DNA of 8,066 nt from Pseudomonadota bacterium (GCA_030625525.1 DAOUQR010000034.1:1-8066); one strand, 5' to 3'. Positions 1 through 6,659 are shown, counted from the first letter of the stretch. The notes: generated from the sequence alone by a model not told the origin. Made by a program: numbers and translations.

Positions 1-2
1 TA

Positions 3-359
3 CTGCGTTACGGTAAACAGCACCAACGCCCTGATCTACTGGCTAGTCAAATCAGCCAGGAAAACCGTTGGCGAGCTCAGCGATTTTCAATTGAGGAGGG
101 TAGTTTGATCGAGAATGATTACAATCATTTAATGAAAAATAAAACGATTATTTTCAACTTAATTGAACAAGTCAGTGAGGATGCCAAGCTTCAAGGTTGT
201 TACGATGAGTTGATGGGGATAACCAACATTCTTGAATTAGGTACATCGGCGGATAAACAACGTCGTGCATACCGCCATGCTTTAAAGCAAGGTGAAAGCG
301 AGCAAGATGCGCTGCGTGCTGCTGTTAAGAGTGTTGTGAATGACATGCAAGCCGACTAG
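3..359 (+). CDS. YbdK-type carboxylate-amine ligase (GCS2 family), C-terminal part
   Basis: The window opens inside this gene; 118 codons are visible and the true start lies upstream. An in-frame TTG at 105 is internal, because the family-like sequence continues in frame before it. Seen: ENRWRAQRF (fragment residues 20-28) and GTSADKQR (80-87), which resemble the conserved C-terminal blocks of the glutamate-cysteine ligase 2 / YbdK family. These are cytosolic ATP-grasp-like enzymes of the glutamine synthetase fold; YbdK shows weak glutamate-cysteine ligase activity in vitro and its physiological substrate is unclear. The ATP-binding and catalytic N-terminal part is outside the window, so activity cannot be judged. 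The gene converges on coaE and their stop codons overlap (TAG at 357-359 against TAG on the other strand at 356-358). There is no room for a terminator between them. The family call is fairly secure; the exact substrate is not. Confidence 0.72.
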   Translation: MRYGKQHQRPDLLASQISQENRWRAQRFSIEEGSLIENDYNHLMKNKTIIFNLIEQVSEDAKLQGCYDELMGITNILELGTSADKQRRAYRHALKQGESEQDALRAAVKSVVNDMQAD

Positions 360-934
360 TGCTTGGCCTGACTGATTTGAATATAGGTTTGATGTAGGGT
401 TTCAACCGCATTTTTCAGTGTTTTTTTGTTGCCATTATTATTAATGACATCATCTGCTAACGCTAAGCGCTTTTTTCTCGTTATTTGACTGGCGATAATT
501 TTGTTGATGTTATCTGTGTTCATTCCTGTGCGTTGATGTGTGCGTTCAATCTGCGTGCTTTCATCACAATCAATCACTAGATTTCTGTTGATAAAATTAT
601 AGGGACCTGTTTCAAATAAAAGAGGAATTTCAATCACGATATACGAGGAAGATAAGGTAGGTAAGGTATGAATGATCTCTTCTTTGATGAGAGGATGTAG
701 GCATTGCTCTAACCATTCTTTGGCTTTTGGATCATTAAAAATTAATTCGCGTAGTTGATGACGGTCGACAGTGCCAAAATGGTCAATGATTTTTTGGTGA
801 GCGGGTTTGTTTGGCTCAACGAGAGAGTGTGCAATCGTATCTGCACTAATGACATCAATATTGAGTTGTTTAAAATAATTCGCCGCTGTCGATTTTCCAC
901 TACCGATACCACCGGTTAAACCAATAATAAGCAT
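356..934 (-). CDS. coaE: dephospho-CoA kinase CoaE
   Basis: Catalyses the last step of coenzyme A synthesis, ATP-dependent phosphorylation of the 3'-hydroxyl of dephospho-CoA, in the cytosol. The 192-residue product has the usual family length (about 200). Seen: P-loop GGIGSGKS (residues 8-15), the ISAD segment with D32, LHPLI (79-83), IPLLFETG (103-110) and the C-terminal QITRKKRLALADDVINNNG region (150-168), which matches the conserved helix and D-x-V-I-x-N-x-G motif. I chose the ATG at 934 over the in-frame TTG one codon upstream because AGGA lies five bases before the ATG and the family usually starts MxxIGLTGGIGSGKS. The start overlaps the stop of the upstream gene as TGATG, so translational coupling is likely. 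It is the last gene of the pilBCD operon, a common gammaproteobacterial arrangement. No zapD or yacG follows, unlike in many relatives. Confidence 0.96.
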   Translation of the reverse strand: MLIIGLTGGIGSGKSTAANYFKQLNIDVISADTIAHSLVEPNKPAHQKIIDHFGTVDRHQLRELIFNDPKAKEWLEQCLHPLIKEEIIHTLPTLSSSYIVIEIPLLFETGPYNFINRNLVIDCDESTQIERTHQRTGMNTDNINKIIASQITRKKRLALADDVINNNGNKKTLKNAVETLHQTYIQISQAKH

Positions 935-1347
935 CAAGATCCTGAGTAGTTACATAACATCGGTCGAGTATAGCAACTTTTAGGAACACTACTATAGCGG
1001 TTGCAGATATCTTTAGCGGAGTTTTGTGCACTTTCTCGCGATGAATAATAACCCCCTGGCCATTCGCGTCCTTGATGGTCGAGAGCCGTGCAACGCCAAC
1101 GTTCACTATAGGTTCTTTCGCCGGTTATAAAATCACACCAGGCTTCTGCTACGCGGCAAGTCGAGGGTTGTGTACTTTGTTTAAGACAGTGTTGTTTGGC
1201 TAGGTTAAGGGCTAGGCGGCGATATTTTTTGTTGACTTGCCACACCAATCCTTGATCATCACTCGCGCTACAACGCCATGTATGATCGTTAGCAAAACTC
1301 ATCGTGGTGAAGACAATTAAAGTAGCAAGCAATAGGCTAATTTTCAT
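934..1347 (-). CDS. exported protein of two tandem four-cysteine repeats, function unknown
   Basis: I do not recognise this gene. The 137-residue product starts with a clear signal peptide (MKISLLLATLIVFTTMSFA, probable cleavage after residue 19), so it should be periplasmic or secreted. The mature part is an internal duplication. W24-R-C26, A28, D30, G33, W36, A50-K51, C54, C64 and C71 recur as W84-R-C86, A88, D90, G93, W96, A111-K112, C115, C125 and C132, an offset of 60-61 residues. Each unit carries four cysteines at matching places, suggesting two disulfides per unit. An in-frame ATG exists at 1380, but it would put 11 residues before the signal peptide and overlap pilD by 31 bp, so 1347 is preferred; it starts two bases after the pilD stop. 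The spacing and the TGATG junction with coaE place it firmly in the pil-coaE operon. A role in pilus or envelope biology is only a guess from context. Confidence 0.78.
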   Translation of the reverse strand: MKISLLLATLIVFTTMSFANDHTWRCSASDDQGLVWQVNKKYRRLALNLAKQHCLKQSTQPSTCRVAEAWCDFITGERTYSERWRCTALDHQGREWPGGYYSSRESAQNSAKDICNRYSSVPKSCYTRPMLCNYSGS

Positions 1348-1349
1348 TT

Positions 1350-2231
1350 TTATAAAAGTCCCGCTATGTCCATATACCAATGAGTGACATCATGTCCAAA
1401 AAATAAGGCTAACCATCCGGCTAATGCGAGATAGGGGCCAAAGGGTAGGGGGGTGTCACGCCCTAGTTTAAAAAAACCTAAAATAGAAGCGCTGATGATA
1501 GCACCTACTAAAGAACCAATAATAATGATAAAAGGTAAAACTAACCAGCCAAACCAGGCACCTAAGGCGGCAAATAATTTAAAATCGCCGTAGCCCATTC
1601 CTTCTTTACCGGTAATGGCTTTAAATAATTTAGCGAACGCCCATAAGCTGAGATAACCTGCGGCTGCACCGATGACAGCACTGCGTGTGTCAACAAAAAC
1701 GCTTTCTAAACTAATTAACAAACCCATCCACAATAAAATATAGGTGATCGAATCGGGTAGTAGTTGATGATCAATATCGATCAGGGTGGCCGTAATTAAT
1801 AGCCATGTAAACAACATGGCAAAAAAGGCTTGCCATGTAACCCCAAAATAAATGGCGATGATCACACTTAATATAGCCGTTAATATTTCAATGGCCGGGA
1901 AGAGAAAAGAAATTTTTTCATGGCAGTGGCCGCAACGTCCGCGTAAGAATAGATAACTCAGAACGGGGATGTTTTCAAACCAACGAATTTTAGCCGTACA
2001 CTTTGGGCAATGTGAACTTGGACGAGAGAGGGTGATTGCTTCGGTTCGTTCAGGAATTGTTTCGGGGGGAATGTTTAATGTTTCAATACAGTCTTCTTCC
2101 CAGTTGCGATAAAGCATTTTAGGAAAGCGATAAATCACCACATTCAAAAAGCTACCAATGCACAGGCTAAATAAACCGATTAAAATGTAATACATCAACG
2201 GATTTGCTTGAAGCGTGGTGATAAAGTCCAT
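1350..2231 (-). CDS. pilD: type IV prepilin peptidase / N-methyltransferase PilD
   Basis: Inner-membrane aspartyl protease (family A24) that removes the prepilin leader after its glycine and, in bifunctional members, methylates the new N-terminal phenylalanine. The 293-residue length is typical. Seen: an N-terminal membrane segment with GSFLNVVIYR (26-35); two CxxC pairs, C75/C78 and C100/C103, the zinc-binding cytoplasmic domain of the bifunctional form; D152/D154 in the IDIDHQLLPD stretch and D216 in GYGDFK, the regions holding the two catalytic aspartates; and the late PLPFGPYLALAG motif (261-272). About eight hydrophobic segments are present. The ATG at 2231 is preceded by AGGAATAGGAAT, a strong ribosome binding site. 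pilC ends 18 bp upstream. The natural substrate is PilA encoded at 5411-5857, and probably minor pilins encoded elsewhere. Confidence 0.97.
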   Translation of the reverse strand: MDFITTLQANPLMYYILIGLFSLCIGSFLNVVIYRFPKMLYRNWEEDCIETLNIPPETIPERTEAITLSRPSSHCPKCTAKIRWFENIPVLSYLFLRGRCGHCHEKISFLFPAIEILTAILSVIIAIYFGVTWQAFFAMLFTWLLITATLIDIDHQLLPDSITYILLWMGLLISLESVFVDTRSAVIGAAAGYLSLWAFAKLFKAITGKEGMGYGDFKLFAALGAWFGWLVLPFIIIIGSLVGAIISASILGFFKLGRDTPLPFGPYLALAGWLALFFGHDVTHWYMDIAGLL

Positions 2232-2249
2232 ATTCCTATTCCTTGTTTT

Positions 2250-3479
2250 CTAAACCACGGAGCCCAGTTTGAAAATGGGTAAATACATCGCGATGACCAG
2301 GCCACCTACAATGACGCCTAATATTACCATGATGAAAGGTTCTAGCAAGCTGCTGAGCGCATCAACGGCGTTATCGACTTCTTCTTCATAAAAATCAGCG
2401 GACTTACTTAGCATGCTTTCTAAGGAGCCGGATTCTTCACCGATGGCGACCATTTGTATCACCATATTGGGGAATATGCCTGTATAACGCATGGTTTGTT
2501 GTAACTGCGTTCCAGTAGCGACTTCTTCACGGATCCGCATGGTGGCTCGGGTAAAGACTAGATTGCCGGTTGCGCCCGCAACGGATCCTAGCGCATCAAC
2601 CAAGGGTAAACCGGCGGCAAAGGTGATGGATAAGGTTCTGGCAAAGCGAGCAATGGCGGCTTTTTCTAAAATGGTGCCGATGACTGGAATACGTAAACTC
2701 ATTTTATCCATTTGATAAGCAAAATTTTGTGAGCGTCGCCTAGCTTCAGCAATCCCATAAATAACGCCACCGATAATTGAAAAAATAAGCCACCAATAAG
2801 CTTGAAGTGCTTCAGATGCTGTGATGACCATGCGTGTTAATGCGGGTAAATCTGCCCCAAAGCCTCTAAATAAATCTTCAAATTGTGGGACGACAAAAAT
2901 TAACAAGGCAGTAGATACCATAAAAGCAACGGTGAGAACGGCGGCAGGATAAAATAAGGCTTTTTTAATTTTACCTTTAATCGATTCAATTTTTTCTTTA
3001 TAAGTGGCTACTTTATCCAGCATGATATCCAACGAACCTGATGATTCACCTGCTTCAACCAAGTTACAATATAAATCATTAAAGAATTTTGGGTGTTTTT
3101 TTAATGAATCAGAAAACGTACTACCTTCTTCAACATCTGTTTTAATTTCATTAATGAGTTTTTCGAGTTTTTCATTCGCTAAACCGCGCCCAACAATATC
3201 AAACGATTGGACGAGGGGAATACCGGAAGAGAGCATGGTTGCCATTTGGCGGCTAAAGATAGTCAGGTCAGCTTGAGAAATGCGTTTTCCACCCAGAGTA
3301 AAAAGTGGTTTTGGTTTCTTTTTGATTTTTTTCGTTAGCACACCTTGTCGACGTAATTCCACTTTCGCACCGTTGATGTTCATCGCTTCAATTTCGCCAC
3401 GAACTTTTTGGCCGCTTCGATTGATCCCTTCCCAACTAAAAATCAATGCTTTTTTTGCTTTTGCTGCAAGACTGGTCAT
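2250..3479 (-). CDS. pilC: type IV pilus inner-membrane platform protein PilC
   Basis: Polytopic inner-membrane protein of the GspF/PilC family on which the PilB motor acts to insert pilin subunits into the growing fibre. The 409-residue length is typical. Seen: a soluble N-terminal stretch (about 1-65); two homologous GspF domains (about 75-200 and 275-400), each with the family signature near its middle (EAGESSGSL at 142-150 and IGEESGSLESML at 346-357); and membrane segments near 176-199, 229-246 and 379-400. The ATG at 3479 has AGGA eight bases upstream. That site lies inside the 3' end of pilB, whose stop codon is only four bases before the pilC start, so the two are probably translated in a coupled way. 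Nothing looks damaged. Confidence 0.97.
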   Translation of the reverse strand: MTSLAAKAKKALIFSWEGINRSGQKVRGEIEAMNINGAKVELRRQGVLTKKIKKKPKPLFTLGGKRISQADLTIFSRQMATMLSSGIPLVQSFDIVGRGLANEKLEKLINEIKTDVEEGSTFSDSLKKHPKFFNDLYCNLVEAGESSGSLDIMLDKVATYKEKIESIKGKIKKALFYPAAVLTVAFMVSTALLIFVVPQFEDLFRGFGADLPALTRMVITASEALQAYWWLIFSIIGGVIYGIAEARRRSQNFAYQMDKMSLRIPVIGTILEKAAIARFARTLSITFAAGLPLVDALGSVAGATGNLVFTRATMRIREEVATGTQLQQTMRYTGIFPNMVIQMVAIGEESGSLESMLSKSADFYEEEVDNAVDALSSLLEPFIMVILGVIVGGLVIAMYLPIFKLGSVV

Positions 3480-3483
3480 GATT

Positions 3484-5199
3484 TTAATCCTTTGTCACTC
3501 GGTTAATCTCTTCTAAGCTCGTGACACCGAGCATAATTTGTTTTAGACCTGTTTTACGAATGCTTTGCATACCTTCCTTTTCGGCGTGTTTGGCGATTTC
3601 TAAAGCGCCGCCACCTTCCATGATTAAATCTCCGAGATCCTTTGTGACTTCCAATAGTTCAAATAAACCAACTCGACCTTTGTAGCCGCCAGTACAGGTA
3701 GCACAACCTTTCGGTTTATATATGACAAGATCATCGACATCTTCTTCTGAAAATCCTTCTAATAAAAGCTCTTCGCGAGGAATTTTTGTTTTTGTTTTAC
3801 ATTTTTTACATAAACGACGAGCAAGTCGCTGTGCAATGATCAATGAGACGGAGCTAGCAATATTGTAGGCTGGGATCCCCATGTTGACCAAGCGGGTTAA
3901 GGTTTCAGGTGCACTATTGGTATGCAGTGTGGATAAAACCATGTGCCCGGTTTGAGCGGCTTTAATACCAATTTCAGCGGTTTCGAGATCTCGCATCTCA
4001 CCGATCATGATAATATCGGGATCTTGTCGTAGAAAAGAGCGCAGCGCCTTCGGAAAGGTCAAACCCGTTTTAATATTAATGTTAACTTGATTGACACCAT
4101 TCAGTTTAATTTCTACGGGATCTTCGGCGGTAGAAATATTTCTCTCTGTTACATTGAGTAAATTCAATGCTGTATAGAGCGTTACCGTTTTACCACTCCC
4201 TGTAGGGCCGGTGACTAAAATCATACCTTGCGGTTGTTCGATATGTTTGAGAAATAATTTTTCTTGTTCTTCTTCGAAGCCTAAGGCTTGTATGCCTAAT
4301 TTGGCACCTTCAGGATCGAGGATCCGCATAACTATTTTTTCACCATTGACCGTTGGGCAGGTGCTTAAGCGAAAATCAATGGCTTGGTGACGCGAGATAT
4401 TCATTTTAAATCGACCATCTTGTGGGATGCGTCGTTCCGAAATATCCAATCGTGACATGACTTTCAAACGTGCAGCAATACGGCTTGCTAAGGTAATGGG
4501 TGGCGCTGCGACTTCATGCAAGACACCATCTTGACGAAAACGTACGCGGTAAGTTTTTTCGTAAGGTTCAAAATGAATATCCGATGCACTTTTATGGATT
4601 GCATCAAGCAATACTTTAAAGACAAATTTTACAACTGGCGCATCATCTGCTGATTCAAAGTCTTCTTCGCTTAAATCTTTTTCATCATTTGAAATATCAA
4701 TTTCATCTAAATACGTATCTGATAAAAAGTCATCGAGTGATTCAGATTCTTTTGCACTGATCGCTAGCTTGATCCAATCATTGAGTTTGTTTGCCTCAAC
4801 AACAACACCATGAACAGACATGCCGGTTTGAAATTTAATTTCATCCAGTCCAATTTGATTGCTAGGATCGGCGATGGCAATAAACAAATGGTCACCCCGA
4901 GCAAATAAGGGGAGGGCTTTATGTTTTGATATTAATCGGTCGTTGACAATATCTAAGGGTAGACACTCTCGATCAAAACAATCGAGATCAAATAATGGCA
5001 CACCAAAATCTTTTGCGAGTAAATTCGCAACAATATCTGCATCGATGATTTCATTTTCAACGATAAAAAACACCAACGGAATATTATTTTCATTGGCGCG
5101 TTCGATGGCCGTTTCTGTTTGCTCGAGATCGAGCAGTTGTTCTTTGACGAGTAATTGTGCCACTGACGGCATCATTTGAATTTGAGGTGAGGTATCCAT
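3484..5199 (-). CDS. pilB: type IV pilus assembly ATPase PilB
   Basis: Cytoplasmic hexameric ATPase of the GspE/PilB family that powers pilus extension through PilC. The 571-residue length is typical. Seen: an N-terminal MshEN-type domain (about 10-150, with LFARGDHLFIAIADPSN at 98-114); an acidic linker (about 150-187); then the motor with Walker A GPTGSGKT (331-338), Asp box STAEDPVE (356-363), Walker B DPDIIMIGEMRD (393-404), His box GHMVLSTLHTN (418-428) and the zinc tetracysteine C464, C467, C499, C502. In GEMRD, methionine replaces the more common isoleucine of GEIRD, a conservative change also seen in PilT. Some MshEN domains bind cyclic di-GMP; whether this one does cannot be told here. 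The ATG at 5199 has AAGGAAG just upstream. It is the first gene of the minus-strand operon and is divergent from pilA. Confidence 0.97.
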   Translation of the reverse strand: MDTSPQIQMMPSVAQLLVKEQLLDLEQTETAIERANENNIPLVFFIVENEIIDADIVANLLAKDFGVPLFDLDCFDRECLPLDIVNDRLISKHKALPLFARGDHLFIAIADPSNQIGLDEIKFQTGMSVHGVVVEANKLNDWIKLAISAKESESLDDFLSDTYLDEIDISNDEKDLSEEDFESADDAPVVKFVFKVLLDAIHKSASDIHFEPYEKTYRVRFRQDGVLHEVAAPPITLASRIAARLKVMSRLDISERRIPQDGRFKMNISRHQAIDFRLSTCPTVNGEKIVMRILDPEGAKLGIQALGFEEEQEKLFLKHIEQPQGMILVTGPTGSGKTVTLYTALNLLNVTERNISTAEDPVEIKLNGVNQVNINIKTGLTFPKALRSFLRQDPDIIMIGEMRDLETAEIGIKAAQTGHMVLSTLHTNSAPETLTRLVNMGIPAYNIASSVSLIIAQRLARRLCKKCKTKTKIPREELLLEGFSEEDVDDLVIYKPKGCATCTGGYKGRVGLFELLEVTKDLGDLIMEGGGALEIAKHAEKEGMQSIRKTGLKQIMLGVTSLEEINRVTKD

Positions 5200-5229
5200 T
5201 AACTTCCTTGCTCCTGGTTTATCTTATGT

Positions 5230-5249
5230 AAGTAACTTCCCTGTTACTT
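5230..5249. repeat. perfect 7-bp inverted repeat in the pilB-pilA intergenic region
   Basis: AAGTAAC (5230-5236) and GTTACTT (5243-5249) are perfect complements separated by TTCCCT. The dyad lies 31 bp upstream of the pilB start. It could be a repressor or activator operator serving one or both divergent genes, or a hairpin in the pilB leader RNA upstream of its ribosome binding site. There is no T-run, so it does not look like a terminator. Confidence 0.5.
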
Positions 5250-5269
5250 TGGGAAGGGATGATAAAACA

Positions 5270-5299
5270 TTTACCAAAAATTTCCAGTGGTTTTATATT
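5270..5299 (+). promoter_or_regulatory. possible sigma-70 promoter upstream of pilA
   Basis: TTTACC (5270-5275) and TATATT (5294-5299) match the -35 and -10 consensus at four and five of six positions with an 18-bp spacer. Transcription would start near 5306, giving a leader of about 100 bases before pilA. This is a weak candidate in an AT-rich region, where chance matches are common. Confidence 0.3.
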
Positions 5300-5349
5300 A
5301 CATCGACATTTAATGACGAAGCTTTAGGTAAAATTAGAGGGTGTGATAT

Positions 5350-5376
5350 TAAAGTTAAGATTTAATGTGTCGATAG
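5350..5376 (+). promoter_or_regulatory. FliA (sigma-28) type promoter for pilA
   Basis: TAAAGTTA (5350-5357), then 11 bases, then GTCGATAG (5369-5376). Against the enterobacterial FliA consensus TAAAGTTT-N11-GCCGATAA this is 13 of 16 positions with the exact spacing, including the most conserved TAAA and CGAT cores. The start site would be near 5383, leaving a short leader of about 28 bases to the preferred pilA ATG. I found no GG-N10-GC sigma-54 signature in this intergenic region, although sigma-54 drives pilA in Pseudomonas. Functional use is inferred. Confidence 0.5.
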
Positions 5377-5410
5377 AATTCACAATGAACTGACAGATAA
5401 GGACATGATG

Positions 5411-5857
5411 ATGTTTAATAACATGCTATATCGTCGAGGACAGGCTGGATTTACTTTGGTTGAGCTCATGACGGTTGTTATGGTTGTTGCAATTCTGGCT
5501 GTGATAGCTATTCCGTTATATAACGATTATACCGTTCGCACTAAGATAACTGAGGGCTTGGGAATTGTAGCGACAGTTAAAACGTCGGTGTCTGAATATT
5601 TTTATAGTTCGAATGTGTTGCCAGAATCAAATAGTACTGTTGGTACGTCAGATACGCTTTCGTCTCCGTATGTTGCTAATGTACAAGTTGGAGCCAACGG
5701 TGTGATCACTATTTCATTTAATGCTGCTTCAGGTGTGCCGGACGGTGATGTGATTGTTTTTGTTCCTGCAACAACAGCATCTGGCGTGCTCGCATGGAGC
5801 TGCAACGGTGTAGGCACGACCGTGCCGGATCACCTCTTGCCGAGGGAATGTCGTTAA
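5411..5857 (+). CDS. pilA: type IV major prepilin PilA
   Basis: Precursor of the major pilus subunit. From the third of three consecutive ATG codons (5405, 5408, 5411) it is 148 residues. I prefer 5411 because AAGGA ends seven bases before it, whereas the ATG at 5405 is only one base away. Seen: a 13-residue basic leader ending RRGQAG, then the mature start FTLVELMTVVMVVAILAVIAI with the required F1 and E5 and the long hydrophobic helix that anchors the subunit and forms the fibre core, then PLYNDYTVRTK. Near the C-terminus C and C in WSCNGVG...LPREC would form the disulfide-bounded D-region. The globular part is rich in Val, Thr, Ser and Gly, as is usual for variable pilins. It is divergent from pilB; PilD should cleave it after the glycine. 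Its last codons also appear to contain a tRNA promoter. Confidence 0.95.
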   Translation: MFNNMLYRRGQAGFTLVELMTVVMVVAILAVIAIPLYNDYTVRTKITEGLGIVATVKTSVSEYFYSSNVLPESNSTVGTSDTLSSPYVANVQVGANGVITISFNAASGVPDGDVIVFVPATTASGVLAWSCNGVGTTVPDHLLPRECR

Positions 5858-5865
5858 CTTATACT
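5837..5865 (+). promoter_or_regulatory. probable promoter of tRNA-Thr inside the 3' end of pilA
   Basis: TTGCCG (5837-5842) and TATACT (5860-5865) are separated by exactly 17 bp and match the sigma-70 consensus at four and five of six positions. The following bases CCTCGACC are GC-rich, as in stringently controlled stable-RNA promoters. Transcription would begin near 5872, about 13 bases before the mature tRNA. The -35 element overlaps pilA codons and the -10 begins three bases after the pilA stop. Confidence 0.5.
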
Positions 5866-5884
5866 CCTCGACCTAAATAGCTAT

Positions 5885-5957
<73 letters not shown>

Positions 5958-6015
5958 CGCCTTCGCTAAAGCTTCGGCGCGCAGGCACTGGTCCGTTGGG
6001 GCTTTAGCGAAGGTG
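5958..6015. repeat. long inverted repeat immediately after tRNA-Thr
   Basis: CCTTCGCTAAAGC (5960-5972) and GCTTTAGCGAAGG (6001-6013) are a perfect 13-bp inverted repeat around a 28-base GC-rich loop. A G-T and a C-G pair (5959/6014, 5958/6015) extend it to the base right after the tRNA discriminator. The left arm overlaps a second CTTCG copy (5961-5965 and 5972-5976). As RNA it would make a stable hairpin that could act in tRNA 3' processing or termination, but the nearest T-run (CCTTTT at 6021-6026) is not directly after the stem. It could also be a dispersed palindromic element or part of an integration site. Confidence 0.6.
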
Positions 6016-6049
6016 GGGGGCCTTTTGTCCCAGAATGAAAAATCACACT

Positions 6050-6071
6050 GCGGGACTTTTGCGGGATTTTT
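6050..6071. repeat. two tandem 11-bp direct repeats, GCGGGAYTTTT
   Basis: GCGGGACTTTT (6050-6060) is followed directly by GCGGGATTTTT (6061-6071), identical at 10 of 11 positions. The core GGGAC also occurs inverted as GTCCC at 6027-6031. Short GC-core, T-tailed repeats beside a tRNA attachment site would fit integrase arm-type binding sites or iterons. The second copy overlaps the first codons of the traD-like remnant. Function is inferred from position only. Confidence 0.4.
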
Positions 6072-6580
6072 TACTTTGGGGTAGAGTCCAAACTCATCGT
6101 TAACGATATCAAAGCTAGCAGCACACCACGCTTAGAAAAAAAACTGCCTCAAAAAATTTACATGTTGCTTGATGAATTCTCAGTTTTTTCGGCGATCAAA
6201 TCATTAATCTAATTAACCAAGGCAGAAGTCCCGGCATACACGCGATTTTATCAACGCAGTCACCGTCCGATTTAGAACGCAAAGGTGGTGATGCGTTTTT
6301 AGGACAGACACTGAATAATTGTAATAACTACATCATCATGCGCCAAAATAATCCCAAAGATGCACAAACCTTGGCAGAAATTATAGGCACTCAAGAGAAC
6401 TATGATGTGACATCACAAATTGCCAGCGATTGTGGGGGCACGGGGGTAGGGAGTGTGCGATCGATTCGAGAATATATTATTCATCCGGATGAGATTAAGC
6501 GTTTAGGATTAGGTGAAGCGGTGGTTGTGAACAAACAACGTTTTCAAATGCACCGGGTTCAGATTCGACAGGTTGGGTAA
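6063..6580 (+). pseudogene. remnant of a TraD/VirD4-type conjugation coupling protein (C-terminal part, frameshifted)
   Basis: Coupling proteins are inner-membrane ATPases that feed DNA to a type IV secretion channel. Here only a C-terminal portion survives, in two frames. The first frame (from about 6063) reads GIFYFGVESKLIVNDIKA and then IYMLLDEFSVF, the Walker B region. At the T-run near 6184-6193 the frame shifts by one base, and reading continues GDQIINLINQGRSPGIHAIL, STQSPSDLERKGGDAFLG, NNCNNYIIMRQNNPKDA, GVGSVRSIREYIIHPDEIKR and LGLGEAVVVNKQRF to the stop at 6578-6580. An ATG-started reading frame at 6338 covers only the last 80 residues and is not a real gene start. The join DEFSVF-x-GDQ matches the family if one base was lost. 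The N-terminal membrane part and Walker A are missing. Position next to tRNA-Thr suggests a decayed integrative conjugative element. The family is clear; the exact subfamily is not. Confidence 0.82.
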
Positions 6581-6659
6581 TGGGGGAGTGGGTTTATCAA
6601 TTTGTTCCACTAAAATAAGCAAAAATACTCAAGCCCTAAATGTTGAGTTAATATTAACC

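Noticed and set aside
900..1106. 68-codon minus-strand reading frame
   Set aside because: It overlaps coaE and the two-repeat cysteine protein in another frame; no ribosome binding site and no recognisable motif.
2491..3516. Three plus-strand reading frames antisense to pilC (2491-2715, 3004-3276, 3280-3516)
   Set aside because: They lie opposite a strongly conserved gene, have no start signals and look like mirror artefacts of pilC codons.
4859..5179. 106-codon plus-strand frame antisense to pilB
   Set aside because: Ser-rich shadow of the pilB N-terminal region without a start signal.
5200..5404. Sigma-54 promoter for pilA, expected by analogy with Pseudomonas
   Set aside because: No GG-N10-GC pair with a TGGCAC/TTGC-like context was found on either strand.
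5602..5817. 71-codon minus-strand frame inside pilA
   Set aside because: Antisense to the certain pilin gene; no ribosome binding site.
6587..6611. AGTGG...CCACT hairpin as a terminator after the traD remnant
   Set aside because: Only five pairs around a 15-base loop and no T-run.
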